Of a stretch of DNA of 64,000 nucleotides, positions 35,555-43,072 are shown in pieces. The stretch comes from JAFGGG01 sp964638895 (lineage in GTDB: Bacteria; Spirochaetota; Spirochaetia; SZUA-6; RPPD01). A program made the position numbers and the translations under genes. Under the pieces are notes generated by a model. It worked only from the letters and a program-made list of their open reading frames with translations. It was not told the DNA's origin and made no database searches. The DNA is taken from contig CAZWYY010000008.1 in assembly GCA_964638895.1 (NCBI GenBank), positions 1 to 64,000 on the forward strand, read 5' to 3'. Each line of letters begins with the position of its first letter. Position 1 is the first letter of the stretch.

Positions 35555-36058
35555 ATGAACGATGAATACCTTCCATTGGTGGATGCTGCGGGCAGGCCCG
35601 TGGGCGGGGCGCTGCGCAGTCAATGCCACGGCAATCCCTCCCTGATCCACCCGGTTGTGCATCTGCATGTGTGTAATTCCGCGCATAAACTTTTTTTGCA
35701 AAAGCGTGCCGACCAAAAGGACCTTTTCCCCGGTTTTTGGGACACGGCGGTGGGCGGTCACGTGGGCTTTAGTGAGGAGATTAAGGACGCACTGCAAAGG
35801 GAAGCGCGGGAAGAGCTGGGTATTGACGCCGGGGCCGCGAAATTCCTCTATTCATATGTCATGCGCAACAAGTTTGAAAGCGAGTTCGTATACACCTACC
35901 TGCTTTCCTGGAATACAAAGCTCCGTATAAACAGGGAAGAAATATCCGAGGGAAAATTCTTTACCAAGACCGAAATTACGAAAAAACTGGGCACGGGTTT
36001 TTTTACACCGAATTTTGAGCAGGAATGGTCCATGCTGCGCAGTTCCGGGGCCTTTTAA
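35555..36058 (+). CDS. Nudix hydrolase (IDI/YfcD-like)
   Basis: 167 residues from ATG 35555; ATG 35549 adds two residues. Nudix enzymes cleave nucleoside-diphosphate-linked compounds. The Nudix box is complete: GHVGFSEEIKDALQREAREELGI, fitting Gx5Ex7REUxEExGU at about residues 69-91. The N-terminus (YLPLVDAAGRPVGGALR) and FLQKRADQKDLFPGFWDTAVGGH resemble the YfcD/isopentenyl-diphosphate isomerase-like branch, but the substrate is open. Its stop overlaps the recQ start (TAATG). The 35555 start is chosen from promoter spacing. Confidence 0.88.
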   Translation: MNDEYLPLVDAAGRPVGGALRSQCHGNPSLIHPVVHLHVCNSAHKLFLQKRADQKDLFPGFWDTAVGGHVGFSEEIKDALQREAREELGIDAGAAKFLYSYVMRNKFESEFVYTYLLSWNTKLRINREEISEGKFFTKTEITKKLGTGFFTPNFEQEWSMLRSSGAF

Positions 36059-37548
36059 TGGGCACACCCCCGGAAGTACGGTTCACCTTTGCCAAGACCG
36101 AACATGATCCCGTGGAGACCGCGGCCAGGACACGGTTCGGGTTTGATTACCTGTATCCGTACCAGCGCCTGGTGATCGCCAACACCCTTGAGGGCACGGA
36201 CCAGATTGTGATTCTGCCCACCGGGGGCGGGAAATCACTGTGTTTTCAGGTGGCCTCCTGTTTTCTTGAGGGATGTACCGTGGTTGTGGTCCCCCTGCTT
36301 TCCCTGCTCCACGATCATGTCCGCAGGCTTAAGGAGGCGGGGCATACCGCCGGTATTCTGAAGGGAGGGCAGTCACAAGCCGAGCGCGACCGCCTGTTCC
36401 GCGACGCGGCGGCCGCCGGGGTCAGGATTATCTTCGCCACCCCGGAAGTACTGCTGGTGAAGAGCGTACGCTCCCGCCTCGGGCGGCTGGCGCCCTCCCA
36501 TCTGGTGTTCGACGAGGCGCACTGCATAAGCGAGTGGGGGAAGAGTTTCCGTCCGGCCTACCTGGAGATGGGCGCGCTTGTGCGGGAGCTGGGCGGAACC
36601 GTTGTCACCGCCTTTACGGCCACCGCCTCCGAACCGGTATGCCGAAAACTTAAGGAGATTTTGTTTTCCACACGGCTGCCGCGGGTGGTGACGGATGTTC
36701 CCGACCGGCCCAACATATTTTATAAGGCCTTACCCACACTCTCCAAAGCACGTACGCTTACCGGTCTCTGTTTACGGGAAAAAGAACCGCTCCTTGTTTT
36801 TTCCCGCAGCAGAACCGGTGCGGAACAGTACGCCAGGCTGTTGCGGCGAAGGCTCGGACGCTCCGATGTCTATTTTTATCACGCGGGTTTGACAGGGGAG
36901 GAACGAAAAAAGATAGAGGGTTGGTTTCTGACCGCCGGGCGCGGTATACTCACCGCCACCTCGGCCTACGGCATGGGTGTGGACAAGCCGGATATCAGAA
37001 CCGTGATCCACGCCGATGTGCCCCCGTCCGTGGAAGCCTACCTCCAGGAGTCCGGGAGGGCGGGACGCGACGGAAAGCCAAGCCGGGCGTTGGCGCTTGT
37101 TTCCGCGGATGATATCGCCTTTGGGCATGCCATGGAGCGCGGGCACCGGACCCTGCGTTTCAGGCGTTTGCTTACGGCCCTGGGCCCCGTATCGGGCTGC
37201 AGAAGGGAGATGCTGCTCGCCCTGCTGGGCCATACAATCGAACTCTGCTCCGGATGCGATTTTTGTCTGGGGGATATAACGCGTGAGCCGCCCTTGGAAA
37301 AAAGGCTTATGACTTTTTTCAAACACTGGAACCGGCGCCTGACCCTGCGCCGGGCCGTGGATGTGTTAAAAGGAACCGAATCATGGGAGTTGCCGCGGCA
37401 GGGGTATATCCGGCGCAGCGGTTTCGGTATGCTGGCGGATTGGGAGGAAGATGACATCCGGGAGGCCCTGCGGCTGTTATGCCTGGCGGGAAAGCTGCGT
37501 ATCCCGGAACGCGGCCCCTTTAAAAGACTGATACATTACCGCCGGTAG
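36058..37548 (+). CDS. recQ: RecQ-family ATP-dependent DNA helicase
   Basis: 496 residues, 3'-5' helicase of superfamily 2. Walker A PTGGGKSLCFQ (54-64, Lys59), the RecQ-type motif II FDEAHCISEWG with the neighbouring FRPAY, motif III FTATAS, and motif VI ESGRAGRDGKPS. A zinc site follows with cysteines spaced as in RecQ (SGCRREMLL, then LCSGCDFC). The winged-helix/HRDC part is short or absent, so this is a small RecQ. ATG 36058 shares its A with the Nudix stop TAA; an upstream in-frame start at 36025 lies inside the Nudix gene and is less likely. Role: recombination and repair. Confidence 0.92.
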   Translation: MGTPPEVRFTFAKTEHDPVETAARTRFGFDYLYPYQRLVIANTLEGTDQIVILPTGGGKSLCFQVASCFLEGCTVVVVPLLSLLHDHVRRLKEAGHTAGILKGGQSQAERDRLFRDAAAAGVRIIFATPEVLLVKSVRSRLGRLAPSHLVFDEAHCISEWGKSFRPAYLEMGALVRELGGTVVTAFTATASEPVCRKLKEILFSTRLPRVVTDVPDRPNIFYKALPTLSKARTLTGLCLREKEPLLVFSRSRTGAEQYARLLRRRLGRSDVYFYHAGLTGEERKKIEGWFLTAGRGILTATSAYGMGVDKPDIRTVIHADVPPSVEAYLQESGRAGRDGKPSRALALVSADDIAFGHAMERGHRTLRFRRLLTALGPVSGCRREMLLALLGHTIELCSGCDFCLGDITREPPLEKRLMTFFKHWNRRLTLRRAVDVLKGTESWELPRQGYIRRSGFGMLADWEEDDIREALRLLCLAGKLRIPERGPFKRLIHYRR

Positions 37549-37657
37549 TGAAGGACCGGGTTTGAAATGAGACAATTGCCGATCTAGGACCTCATGTATA
37601 GAAATTTTGGACGGGGTGTGATAAAGTTACAAGAGGGGCTATAGAGGAAGGAAACGT

Positions 37658-38929
37658 ATGAAAACGAGTGAAAAGATTATAATTATCATGGGGGTGTTGA
37701 CCGTACTGGGGCTTGCGGCCCTTATTACCGTTTTTTTGGTCAAGGTCTCGCCGGCTGAAAACGCCAGAGTATCGCTTTCCGCCTTAAAGGCGCCGTCGTC
37801 CGACCAGGCCCTGATCACCTTTCTTTCGGGGCGTGTGTATGTATACAGGGGCGAGGAATGGAAGTCCGCTGGTATCGGTGATTTCTTGGAAGCGGACGAT
37901 TACGTGCGGGTGTTTGCTGACGCTTACTGTGAAATTCAGTTCGGCGACGGTTCGGTTGTCGCTGTTCAGGAGAATACGCTGATTAAAATGAGCCAGGTGT
38001 TTCACGGAGACCAGGGTCTGGATATAGAGCTTGATCTGAAACTTGGTACGGTGCTGTGCAGTGTGCAAAAACTGGTCGGCAATTCCAAGTTCACGGTTAC
38101 ATCCCCTACCATGGCTTTTGGGGTGCGCGGTACCAAGTTTTTTGTCCAGAAGAAACAGGGTACCACCCTCGTGGCCGTGGAGGAGGGAAAGGTGGCGGTT
38201 CTCTCCCCGAACACGGGCGCAGAGAGGCTCTTGGTGGGGAACAAGCAGGAGGTTGAGATAAACGATACCGACGGTTCCCTGGGAAAGTTAAAGGACCTGT
38301 CGGCTTTAAGCGAAAGCCAGCTTGAGTTGATTAATAAGCTCAAGTTATTGCCTTTAAAAGAGAAGTACATCATCGAGCTTGTAAAAATGGCCGTGGTAGC
38401 CGATCCGTTGGACGCCGAGATCTTTCTTGACGGGGAGAGGGTAGGGTACGGCGTCTACGCGGGCCTGTTTCCGGTGGGAACCGAGCTTGGTTTTACGATC
38501 AAACATACTGGCTATTTAGAAAAGAGTTTTAAGGTGACCGCGGAAAAGGGTGGGGACAGCGAGTATCGCGTCAAGCTGGAACTGGCCAAACCCATGGCCG
38601 GGCTTGATGGAGAGAAAATTTCCGTAGACCTTAGGGCCTTGGCCGAAGAATTAAAGGGTAATATTGAGCTGCTGCAGAACAAACTTCAAATAACGGAGGC
38701 TGAAAAGGAACGGTTCAGAAGTAAAATGCAGGAACTGAATGACGATTTGAAAAAACTGGCCCAGAAGGATTCGCAACTCGAAATCCAGGTAAAGCAACTG
38801 CGCGACGAAAAAAACAAGCTTGAACAGGATTTAAAGGTCATCAATGAGGAGATGAAGGCCCTGCAGACCGAGTTGGACCAAAAAAACGAACTGCTGCGCT
38901 CCATTCATGAACAGTCCGGCAATCCGTAA
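37658..38929 (+). CDS. FecR-domain protein with PEGA-like domain and coiled-coil tail
   Basis: 423 residues. An N-terminal anchor helix (IIIIMGVLTVLGLAALITVFLV, ~7-28) is uncleaved or a signal anchor, so the rest is periplasmic. Residues ~45-195 form a FecR-type domain (LITFLSGRVYVYRGEEW, ADAYCEIQFGDGSVVAVQENT, SPTMAFGVRGTKFFV, VEEGKVAVLSP). A PEGA-like strand set at ~245-305 (VADPLDAEIFLDGERVGYGVYAGLFPVG) follows, then a C-terminal coiled coil (~325-418). FecR proteins often act as anti-sigma regulators, but no sigma factor is adjacent; a structural envelope role is as likely. SD AGGAAGGA before ATG 37658. Confidence 0.85.
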   Translation: MKTSEKIIIIMGVLTVLGLAALITVFLVKVSPAENARVSLSALKAPSSDQALITFLSGRVYVYRGEEWKSAGIGDFLEADDYVRVFADAYCEIQFGDGSVVAVQENTLIKMSQVFHGDQGLDIELDLKLGTVLCSVQKLVGNSKFTVTSPTMAFGVRGTKFFVQKKQGTTLVAVEEGKVAVLSPNTGAERLLVGNKQEVEINDTDGSLGKLKDLSALSESQLELINKLKLLPLKEKYIIELVKMAVVADPLDAEIFLDGERVGYGVYAGLFPVGTELGFTIKHTGYLEKSFKVTAEKGGDSEYRVKLELAKPMAGLDGEKISVDLRALAEELKGNIELLQNKLQITEAEKERFRSKMQELNDDLKKLAQKDSQLEIQVKQLRDEKNKLEQDLKVINEEMKALQTELDQKNELLRSIHEQSGNP

Positions 38930-38947
38930 GAGCACCGGCAATTACTG

Positions 38948-38977
38948 TTGACACGCCCTTACAGTTTATCATAGTAT
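38948..38977 (+). promoter_or_regulatory. promoter of alaS, predicted near-leaderless
   Basis: TTGACA (38948-38953), 18 bases, TAGTAT (38972-38977). ATG 38987 is nine bases after the -10 and no SD is present. Confidence 0.6.
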
Positions 38978-38986
38978 GCAAAAACC

Positions 38987-40780
38987 ATGACCGGCAGGGA
39001 ACTTAAAGAAAAGTATATAAATTTTTTCCTCTCCAAACAGCATGTGAGGATCTCCGGAAAGTCGCTGATTCCGGAGAACGATCCCACAGTGCTTTTTACC
39101 ACCGCGGGCATGCATCCGCTTGTGCCCTATATCCTCGGTGAGCCGCATCCGGCGGGCAGGCGGCTGGTAAACTACCAGAAATGCATTCGCACCGGGGATA
39201 TCGACGAGGTGGGAGACCTGGGTCACCTTACCTTTTTCGAGATGCTCGGCAACTGGTCGTTGGGCGACTATTTCAAGCGGGAGGCGATTGAGTACAGCTT
39301 TGAGTTTCTCACCGGCGGGGAGTGGCTGGGGTTTCCCGCCGGGAGACTTTCGGTTACCGTGTTTGCCGGGGACGAGCTTGTGCCTCCCGACGAAGAGTCG
39401 GCGGAGATCTGGCGCTCCCTGGGCATACCCTCCGAGCGTATATTTTTTTTACCCCGCGAGGACAACTGGTGGGGGCCCGCGGGCATGACCGGGCCCTGCG
39501 GACCGGATACCGAGATGTTCATCGACACCGGAAAGCCGGCCTGTTCGCCGGAGTGCAGACCGGGCTGCGGCTGCGGAAAATATTTCGAAATCTGGAATGA
39601 TGTATTCATGCAGTACAATAAAAAGGCAGACGGAACCTATGAGCTTATGCAGCGCAAAACCGTTGATACGGGCATGGGCGTGGAGCGCACCGTCGCCATG
39701 CTGCAACAGAAAAAGAGCGTGTATGAAACCGAGCTGTTTTCCCCCATCATAGGGGTATTGGAAGAAGCGCGCGGCAAACCCTACGGCGCGGATGAGCAGG
39801 CGGACCGCTCCCTGCGCATAATCGCCGATCATATCCGTGCGGCCACGTTCATCCTGGGGGATGAGAACGGGGTGACACCCTCGAACCTGGGGCAGGGGTA
39901 TATCCTGCGGCGTCTGCTGCGCCGCTCGATCCGGCATGGGCGCAAACTCGGGCTTGAGGGCGGGTATCTGCATAACGCCGCCGAGCAGGTTACCGGCATG
40001 TTCGCCGATCAGTATCCCGAGCTGGCCCGTAATTCCAAAACCATTCTGGAAGAAATAGACCAGGAGGAGGAGCGCTTTCTGCAGACGCTCTCCAAGGGAG
40101 AGCATGAGTTCGAAAAACTCCTGCCCAACCTGCTTAAAAACCCGGACAAGGTGATCCCCGGCCGGGTTGCCTTTAGGTTGTATGACACCTACGGCTTTCC
40201 CCTGGAGATAACCGAGGAGCTGGCCTTTGAACACGGTCTTACCGTTGACCGTGAGGCATTCGGTAATGCGTTTGTAAAACACCAGGAGCTTTCCAAACAG
40301 GGTGCGGACAAGACCTTCAAGGGGGGGCTGGCCGACCATACGGAAATGACAAAGAAACTGCACACAGCCACGCACCTGTTGCATCGTGCCCTGCGCATGG
40401 TGCTGGGGGATCATGTTAAACAAAAGGGCAGTAATATCACCAGTGAACGGCTGCGCTTCGATTTTTCACACCCTGAAAAAATGACCGACGAACAGCTGCG
40501 GCGCGTTGAAGAAATCGTTAACGAGCAGATTGCCAAGGACCTTCCTGTTACCATGGAAATTATGACGCTGGACCAGGCCCTGGCCGCCGGCGCCATGGCC
40601 CTGTTCGGTGAGAAATATGAAAAAAACGTAAAGGTCTACTCGGTGGGTGATTTCTCCAAAGAGGTCTGCGGCGGGCCGCACGTGGAAAGAACCGGTGGTA
40701 TGGGAAGGTTTAAAATAACCAAGGAACAGTCCTCCTCGGCGGGAGTACGGCGTATCAGGGCGGTACTGCTTAATCCTTGA
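38987..40780 (+). CDS. alaS: alanyl-tRNA synthetase, short spirochaete form
   Basis: 597 residues against about 870 in most bacteria. Aminoacylation is intact: TGRELKEKYINFF start, GMHPLVPYILG, FFEMLGNWSLGDYFK, EIWNDVFMQYN, GMGVERT and the tRNA-recognition region (RRLLRRSIRHGRKLG). The editing domain has HTATHLLHRAL (with the HxxxH zinc site), and CGGPHVERTGGMG supplies the other metal ligands. The C-terminal C-Ala and oligomerisation region is missing after GVRRIRAV. Borrelia and Treponema AlaRS are short in the same way, so this is a lineage trait and not a pseudogene. The 3' end overlaps a minus-strand TPR gene by 11 bases. Confidence 0.96.
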   Translation: MTGRELKEKYINFFLSKQHVRISGKSLIPENDPTVLFTTAGMHPLVPYILGEPHPAGRRLVNYQKCIRTGDIDEVGDLGHLTFFEMLGNWSLGDYFKREAIEYSFEFLTGGEWLGFPAGRLSVTVFAGDELVPPDEESAEIWRSLGIPSERIFFLPREDNWWGPAGMTGPCGPDTEMFIDTGKPACSPECRPGCGCGKYFEIWNDVFMQYNKKADGTYELMQRKTVDTGMGVERTVAMLQQKKSVYETELFSPIIGVLEEARGKPYGADEQADRSLRIIADHIRAATFILGDENGVTPSNLGQGYILRRLLRRSIRHGRKLGLEGGYLHNAAEQVTGMFADQYPELARNSKTILEEIDQEEERFLQTLSKGEHEFEKLLPNLLKNPDKVIPGRVAFRLYDTYGFPLEITEELAFEHGLTVDREAFGNAFVKHQELSKQGADKTFKGGLADHTEMTKKLHTATHLLHRALRMVLGDHVKQKGSNITSERLRFDFSHPEKMTDEQLRRVEEIVNEQIAKDLPVTMEIMTLDQALAAGAMALFGEKYEKNVKVYSVGDFSKEVCGGPHVERTGGMGRFKITKEQSSSAGVRRIRAVLLNP

Positions 40781-41912
40781 GTTTATCGAGCATTTCCGTA
40801 ATACGGGTATTACGCTGCCCAGTCCGCATAAAGCGCGTCAGGATTTCCATGGCCTTCTCTTTGTTTCCCAGTTCCAGGTAGCATTCGGCGATTTCGGTAT
40901 AAAGCCTTGGGTTCTTGGATTCATTTACTAAAAGCCCGGTCAATGATTCCAGCGCTTCTAGGAAATTTCCTTTTTGTTTGTTGATGAGCGCCAGTCCCAA
41001 AACCGCGTAGGTGTCGAACTCGATGTTGAGTGCCCGCTTGTAATATTCCTCGGCCTTTTCAAGCTGTTCCAGGTTTCTAAGCGCGTCCCCGGCCCTGGTA
41101 AGAATTACCTTGTTGTTGGGATCGGTTTCAAGAATCTTCAACCAGTACTCAAGTGATTTTTCATGGTTGTTAAGCCCCCGGTAGCAGTCGGCCATGCCGA
41201 ACAGCGCGTAAAAGTTTCTTGGTTCGGATTTAAGGGCCTGGTCAAAATAATAAATTCCTTTTTCAAAGGTTTTAAGCTTGCGGTGGCAGTTTCCGATGGA
41301 GGTGAGTACGCGAATATCGATGTTGTCCCCGTGGATGAGCATTATCTTTTCCCAGTATTTTAAGGCGGATTCATACTCTTTAAAATCATAATGGAGATGA
41401 CCCAGTCCGATCAGCGCGTACGCGTTATCGGCCTCCTTTCCCAGGACTCGAAGGTAGACCTCTTTTGATTTTTTGAAATTCTTCACCTTGCGGTACGCGT
41501 CGGCCACCCGGGTAAGCACGGTGATGTTGTTCTCGTCATGGACAAGGTATTTTTCCCAGATTTCAATGGCTTTGGCGTATTCCTGGAGCGCCTTGTAGCA
41601 GTCGGCAAGCCCGAACAGCGCGTAATTATTACCTTCATGATATGCCAGACACTTCTTATAAAAATCGATTGCCCGTTTATAGTTGCCCTTTTTTCGTTCC
41701 ACATCGCCGATTCCCACCAGCGCGTAGTTGTTCTCCGGTTCGTATTCCAGGATTTTAAAAAAGTTCTCCTCGGCCTCGGTGAGAAGCTCTTCCTTAAGAT
41801 AGTTATACCCCTTTTTTGAAAGCTCTGAGATAAAATTAGTGATATCATCCTTGCCTGCATCATCGTCAGCAGTGTTGTGCACTTCATCGTTCGGTACTTC
41901 ATGGTTTTCCAT
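40770..41912 (-). CDS. TPR-repeat protein, 380 residues
   Basis: About nine or ten consecutive tetratricopeptide repeats fill residues ~35-370, each close to a 34-36-residue consensus (for example NNYALVGIGDVERKKGNYKRAIDFYKKCL; NYALFGLADCYKALQEYAKAIEIWEKYL). The first ~30 residues are acidic with no signal peptide, so it is cytosolic. A protein-protein scaffold is the safe reading; the partner is unknown. SD GAGAGGTGA before ATG 41912. It starts five bases after the stop of a related small gene, so the two form an operon from the promoter at 42278-42306. Confidence 0.85.
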   Translation of the reverse strand: MENHEVPNDEVHNTADDDAGKDDITNFISELSKKGYNYLKEELLTEAEENFFKILEYEPENNYALVGIGDVERKKGNYKRAIDFYKKCLAYHEGNNYALFGLADCYKALQEYAKAIEIWEKYLVHDENNITVLTRVADAYRKVKNFKKSKEVYLRVLGKEADNAYALIGLGHLHYDFKEYESALKYWEKIMLIHGDNIDIRVLTSIGNCHRKLKTFEKGIYYFDQALKSEPRNFYALFGMADCYRGLNNHEKSLEYWLKILETDPNNKVILTRAGDALRNLEQLEKAEEYYKRALNIEFDTYAVLGLALINKQKGNFLEALESLTGLLVNESKNPRLYTEIAECYLELGNKEKAMEILTRFMRTGQRNTRITEMLDKLKD

Positions 41913-41917
41913 TTATG

Positions 41918-42250
41918 TCACCTCTCTTCTTTAATCCATTTTTTTACAATTGCAGCCATTTTTTCTATCATTCTGTTTACCTGTTCCGGATACTTTGCCA
42001 GCCAGTACATTCTAAATGCTTCCAGCGGTTTTTTTTGCTTTAGGTAAAAATCGCCGAGCCTGGCAAGCCCATCCGCGTAATCGGCGGTAAGAAAAATCTT
42101 CTTTGCTATATCAAACTTACCCTGATTAAAATACTCGTTCCCCTTGCGGATTAAAGCAATTCTTCTTTGATCACCGAGTTCAACTTTTTGCCTGGTGAGC
42201 TTTAGAAATCCGTTCTTCGGTATTTTTTCCAATATTTCCTTATTTTTCAT
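41918..42250 (-). CDS. small TPR-associated hypothetical protein, 110 residues
   Basis: Helical, basic (net Lys/Arg-rich), with a TPR-like middle (GNEYFNQGKFDIAKKIFLTADYADGLARLGDFYLKQKKPLEAFRMYWLAK). N-terminal KNKEILEKIPKNGFLKLTRQKVELGDQRRIALIRKG precedes it. First gene of an operon with the 380-residue TPR gene and likely its partner. No SD is evident before ATG 42250; the leader is about 20 bases. Function unknown. No signal peptide, so cytosolic. Confidence 0.75.
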   Translation of the reverse strand: MKNKEILEKIPKNGFLKLTRQKVELGDQRRIALIRKGNEYFNQGKFDIAKKIFLTADYADGLARLGDFYLKQKKPLEAFRMYWLAKYPEQVNRMIEKMAAIVKKWIKEER

Positions 42251-42277
42251 ATTACATATTTAATGTGCTCATAATAA

Positions 42278-42306
42278 ATAATAAATAAATCTCCCTCCTA
42301 AATCAA
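42278..42306 (-). promoter_or_regulatory. promoter of the TPR gene pair
   Basis: Minus strand TTGATT (42306-42301), 17 bases, TATTAT (42283-42278). The leader to ATG 42250 is about 20 bases and AT-rich. Confidence 0.5.
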
Positions 42307-42337
42307 TCGCTTTTTGGAGATGAGCATGTGTGGACCT

Positions 42338-42928
42338 TTAGGATATTGACCCTTTTGTTGAAATGTCCGTTATTTTTTCATTATATGCGTACGCCTGACT
42401 CAGGGCCTTGCCCAATGCCTTGAACAGTGATTCCGCCATGTGATGGCTGTTCTTACCGGCCCTGGTCTGGGCATGAATGCTGATTTTGGCGCGGTTGGCC
42501 AATGCATAAAAAAACTCCCGCAGCAGAAGCAGATCAAAGCTGCCCACCACATTCTGGGGAAAGCGTACGGAATAGACGCAGGTGGGTCGGCCGCAGACAT
42601 CGATTGTCACCTCGGAAAGCGCCTCATCCATAGGGATTACCGCGTGTCCGAACCGCTTCACCGAAACCGCGCCCGAGACCACGGCGGCAAGGACATCGCC
42701 CAACACCAGTCCCGTATCCTCGACAACATGGTGTGCGTCGACCTCCGTGTCTCCTGCGGCCTTGATCAGCAGGCTGAAGTTGCCGTGAAAGGCCATGGCA
42801 TGCAGGAGGTGATTCAGAAAAGGGACACCGGTGTCGATTTTGATATTTCCCGGGGTGTCGAAGTTCACCTCAACATCAACATGGGTCTCCCTTGTTTTTC
42901 TTTCAAGTTTTATTTTTCTTTGTTTCAC
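42338..42928 (-). CDS. hisB: imidazoleglycerol-phosphate dehydratase
   Basis: Sixth step of histidine synthesis. 196 residues with the GTG start at 42928, the usual length. GTG is chosen because the family N-terminus (RKIKLERKTRETHVDVEV) begins there, because a TATAAT promoter ends ten bases upstream, and because the longer frame from ATG 42997 would add 23 residues lying in and above the promoter. Mn-binding motifs: HLLHAMAFHG (~42-51), DAHHVVEDTGL (~63-73), and NSHHMAESLFKALG near the C-terminus. No other his gene is in the window. Monofunctional, without the phosphatase part. Confidence 0.95.
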   Translation of the reverse strand: MKQRKIKLERKTRETHVDVEVNFDTPGNIKIDTGVPFLNHLLHAMAFHGNFSLLIKAAGDTEVDAHHVVEDTGLVLGDVLAAVVSGAVSVKRFGHAVIPMDEALSEVTIDVCGRPTCVYSVRFPQNVVGSFDLLLLREFFYALANRAKISIHAQTRAGKNSHHMAESLFKALGKALSQAYAYNEKITDISTKGSIS

Positions 42929-42938
42929 ACCGGGTGGA

Positions 42939-42967
42939 ATTATACAGAAAAGACGGAACAAACGCAA
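42939..42967 (-). promoter_or_regulatory. promoter of hisB, predicted near-leaderless
   Basis: Minus strand TTGCGT (42967-42962), 17 bases, TATAAT (42944-42939), a consensus -10. GTG 42928 follows ten bases later. Confidence 0.65.
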
Positions 42968-43043
42968 GCTTTCAGGCAGCAATAAAATAATTTCCAAAAG
43001 AGGAATCCCTCCCCTTGCAAGCCTACCCTATTTCCGGTATTTT

Positions 43044-43072
43044 TTTACATAAACGATTGTAGGGTATAAAAT
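43044..43072 (+). promoter_or_regulatory. promoter-like sequence at uvrA
   Basis: TTTACA (43044-43049), 17 bases, TAAAAT (43067-43072). It ends directly at TTG 43073, so its predicted transcript start (~43079) would fall inside the annotated frame. Either a different -10 (TATAAA at 43065) or a later start is used. Confidence 0.4.

Noticed and set aside
38987..40780. alaS as a truncated pseudogene
   Set aside because: All catalytic and editing motifs are intact and the same short length is known from Borrelia and Treponema.
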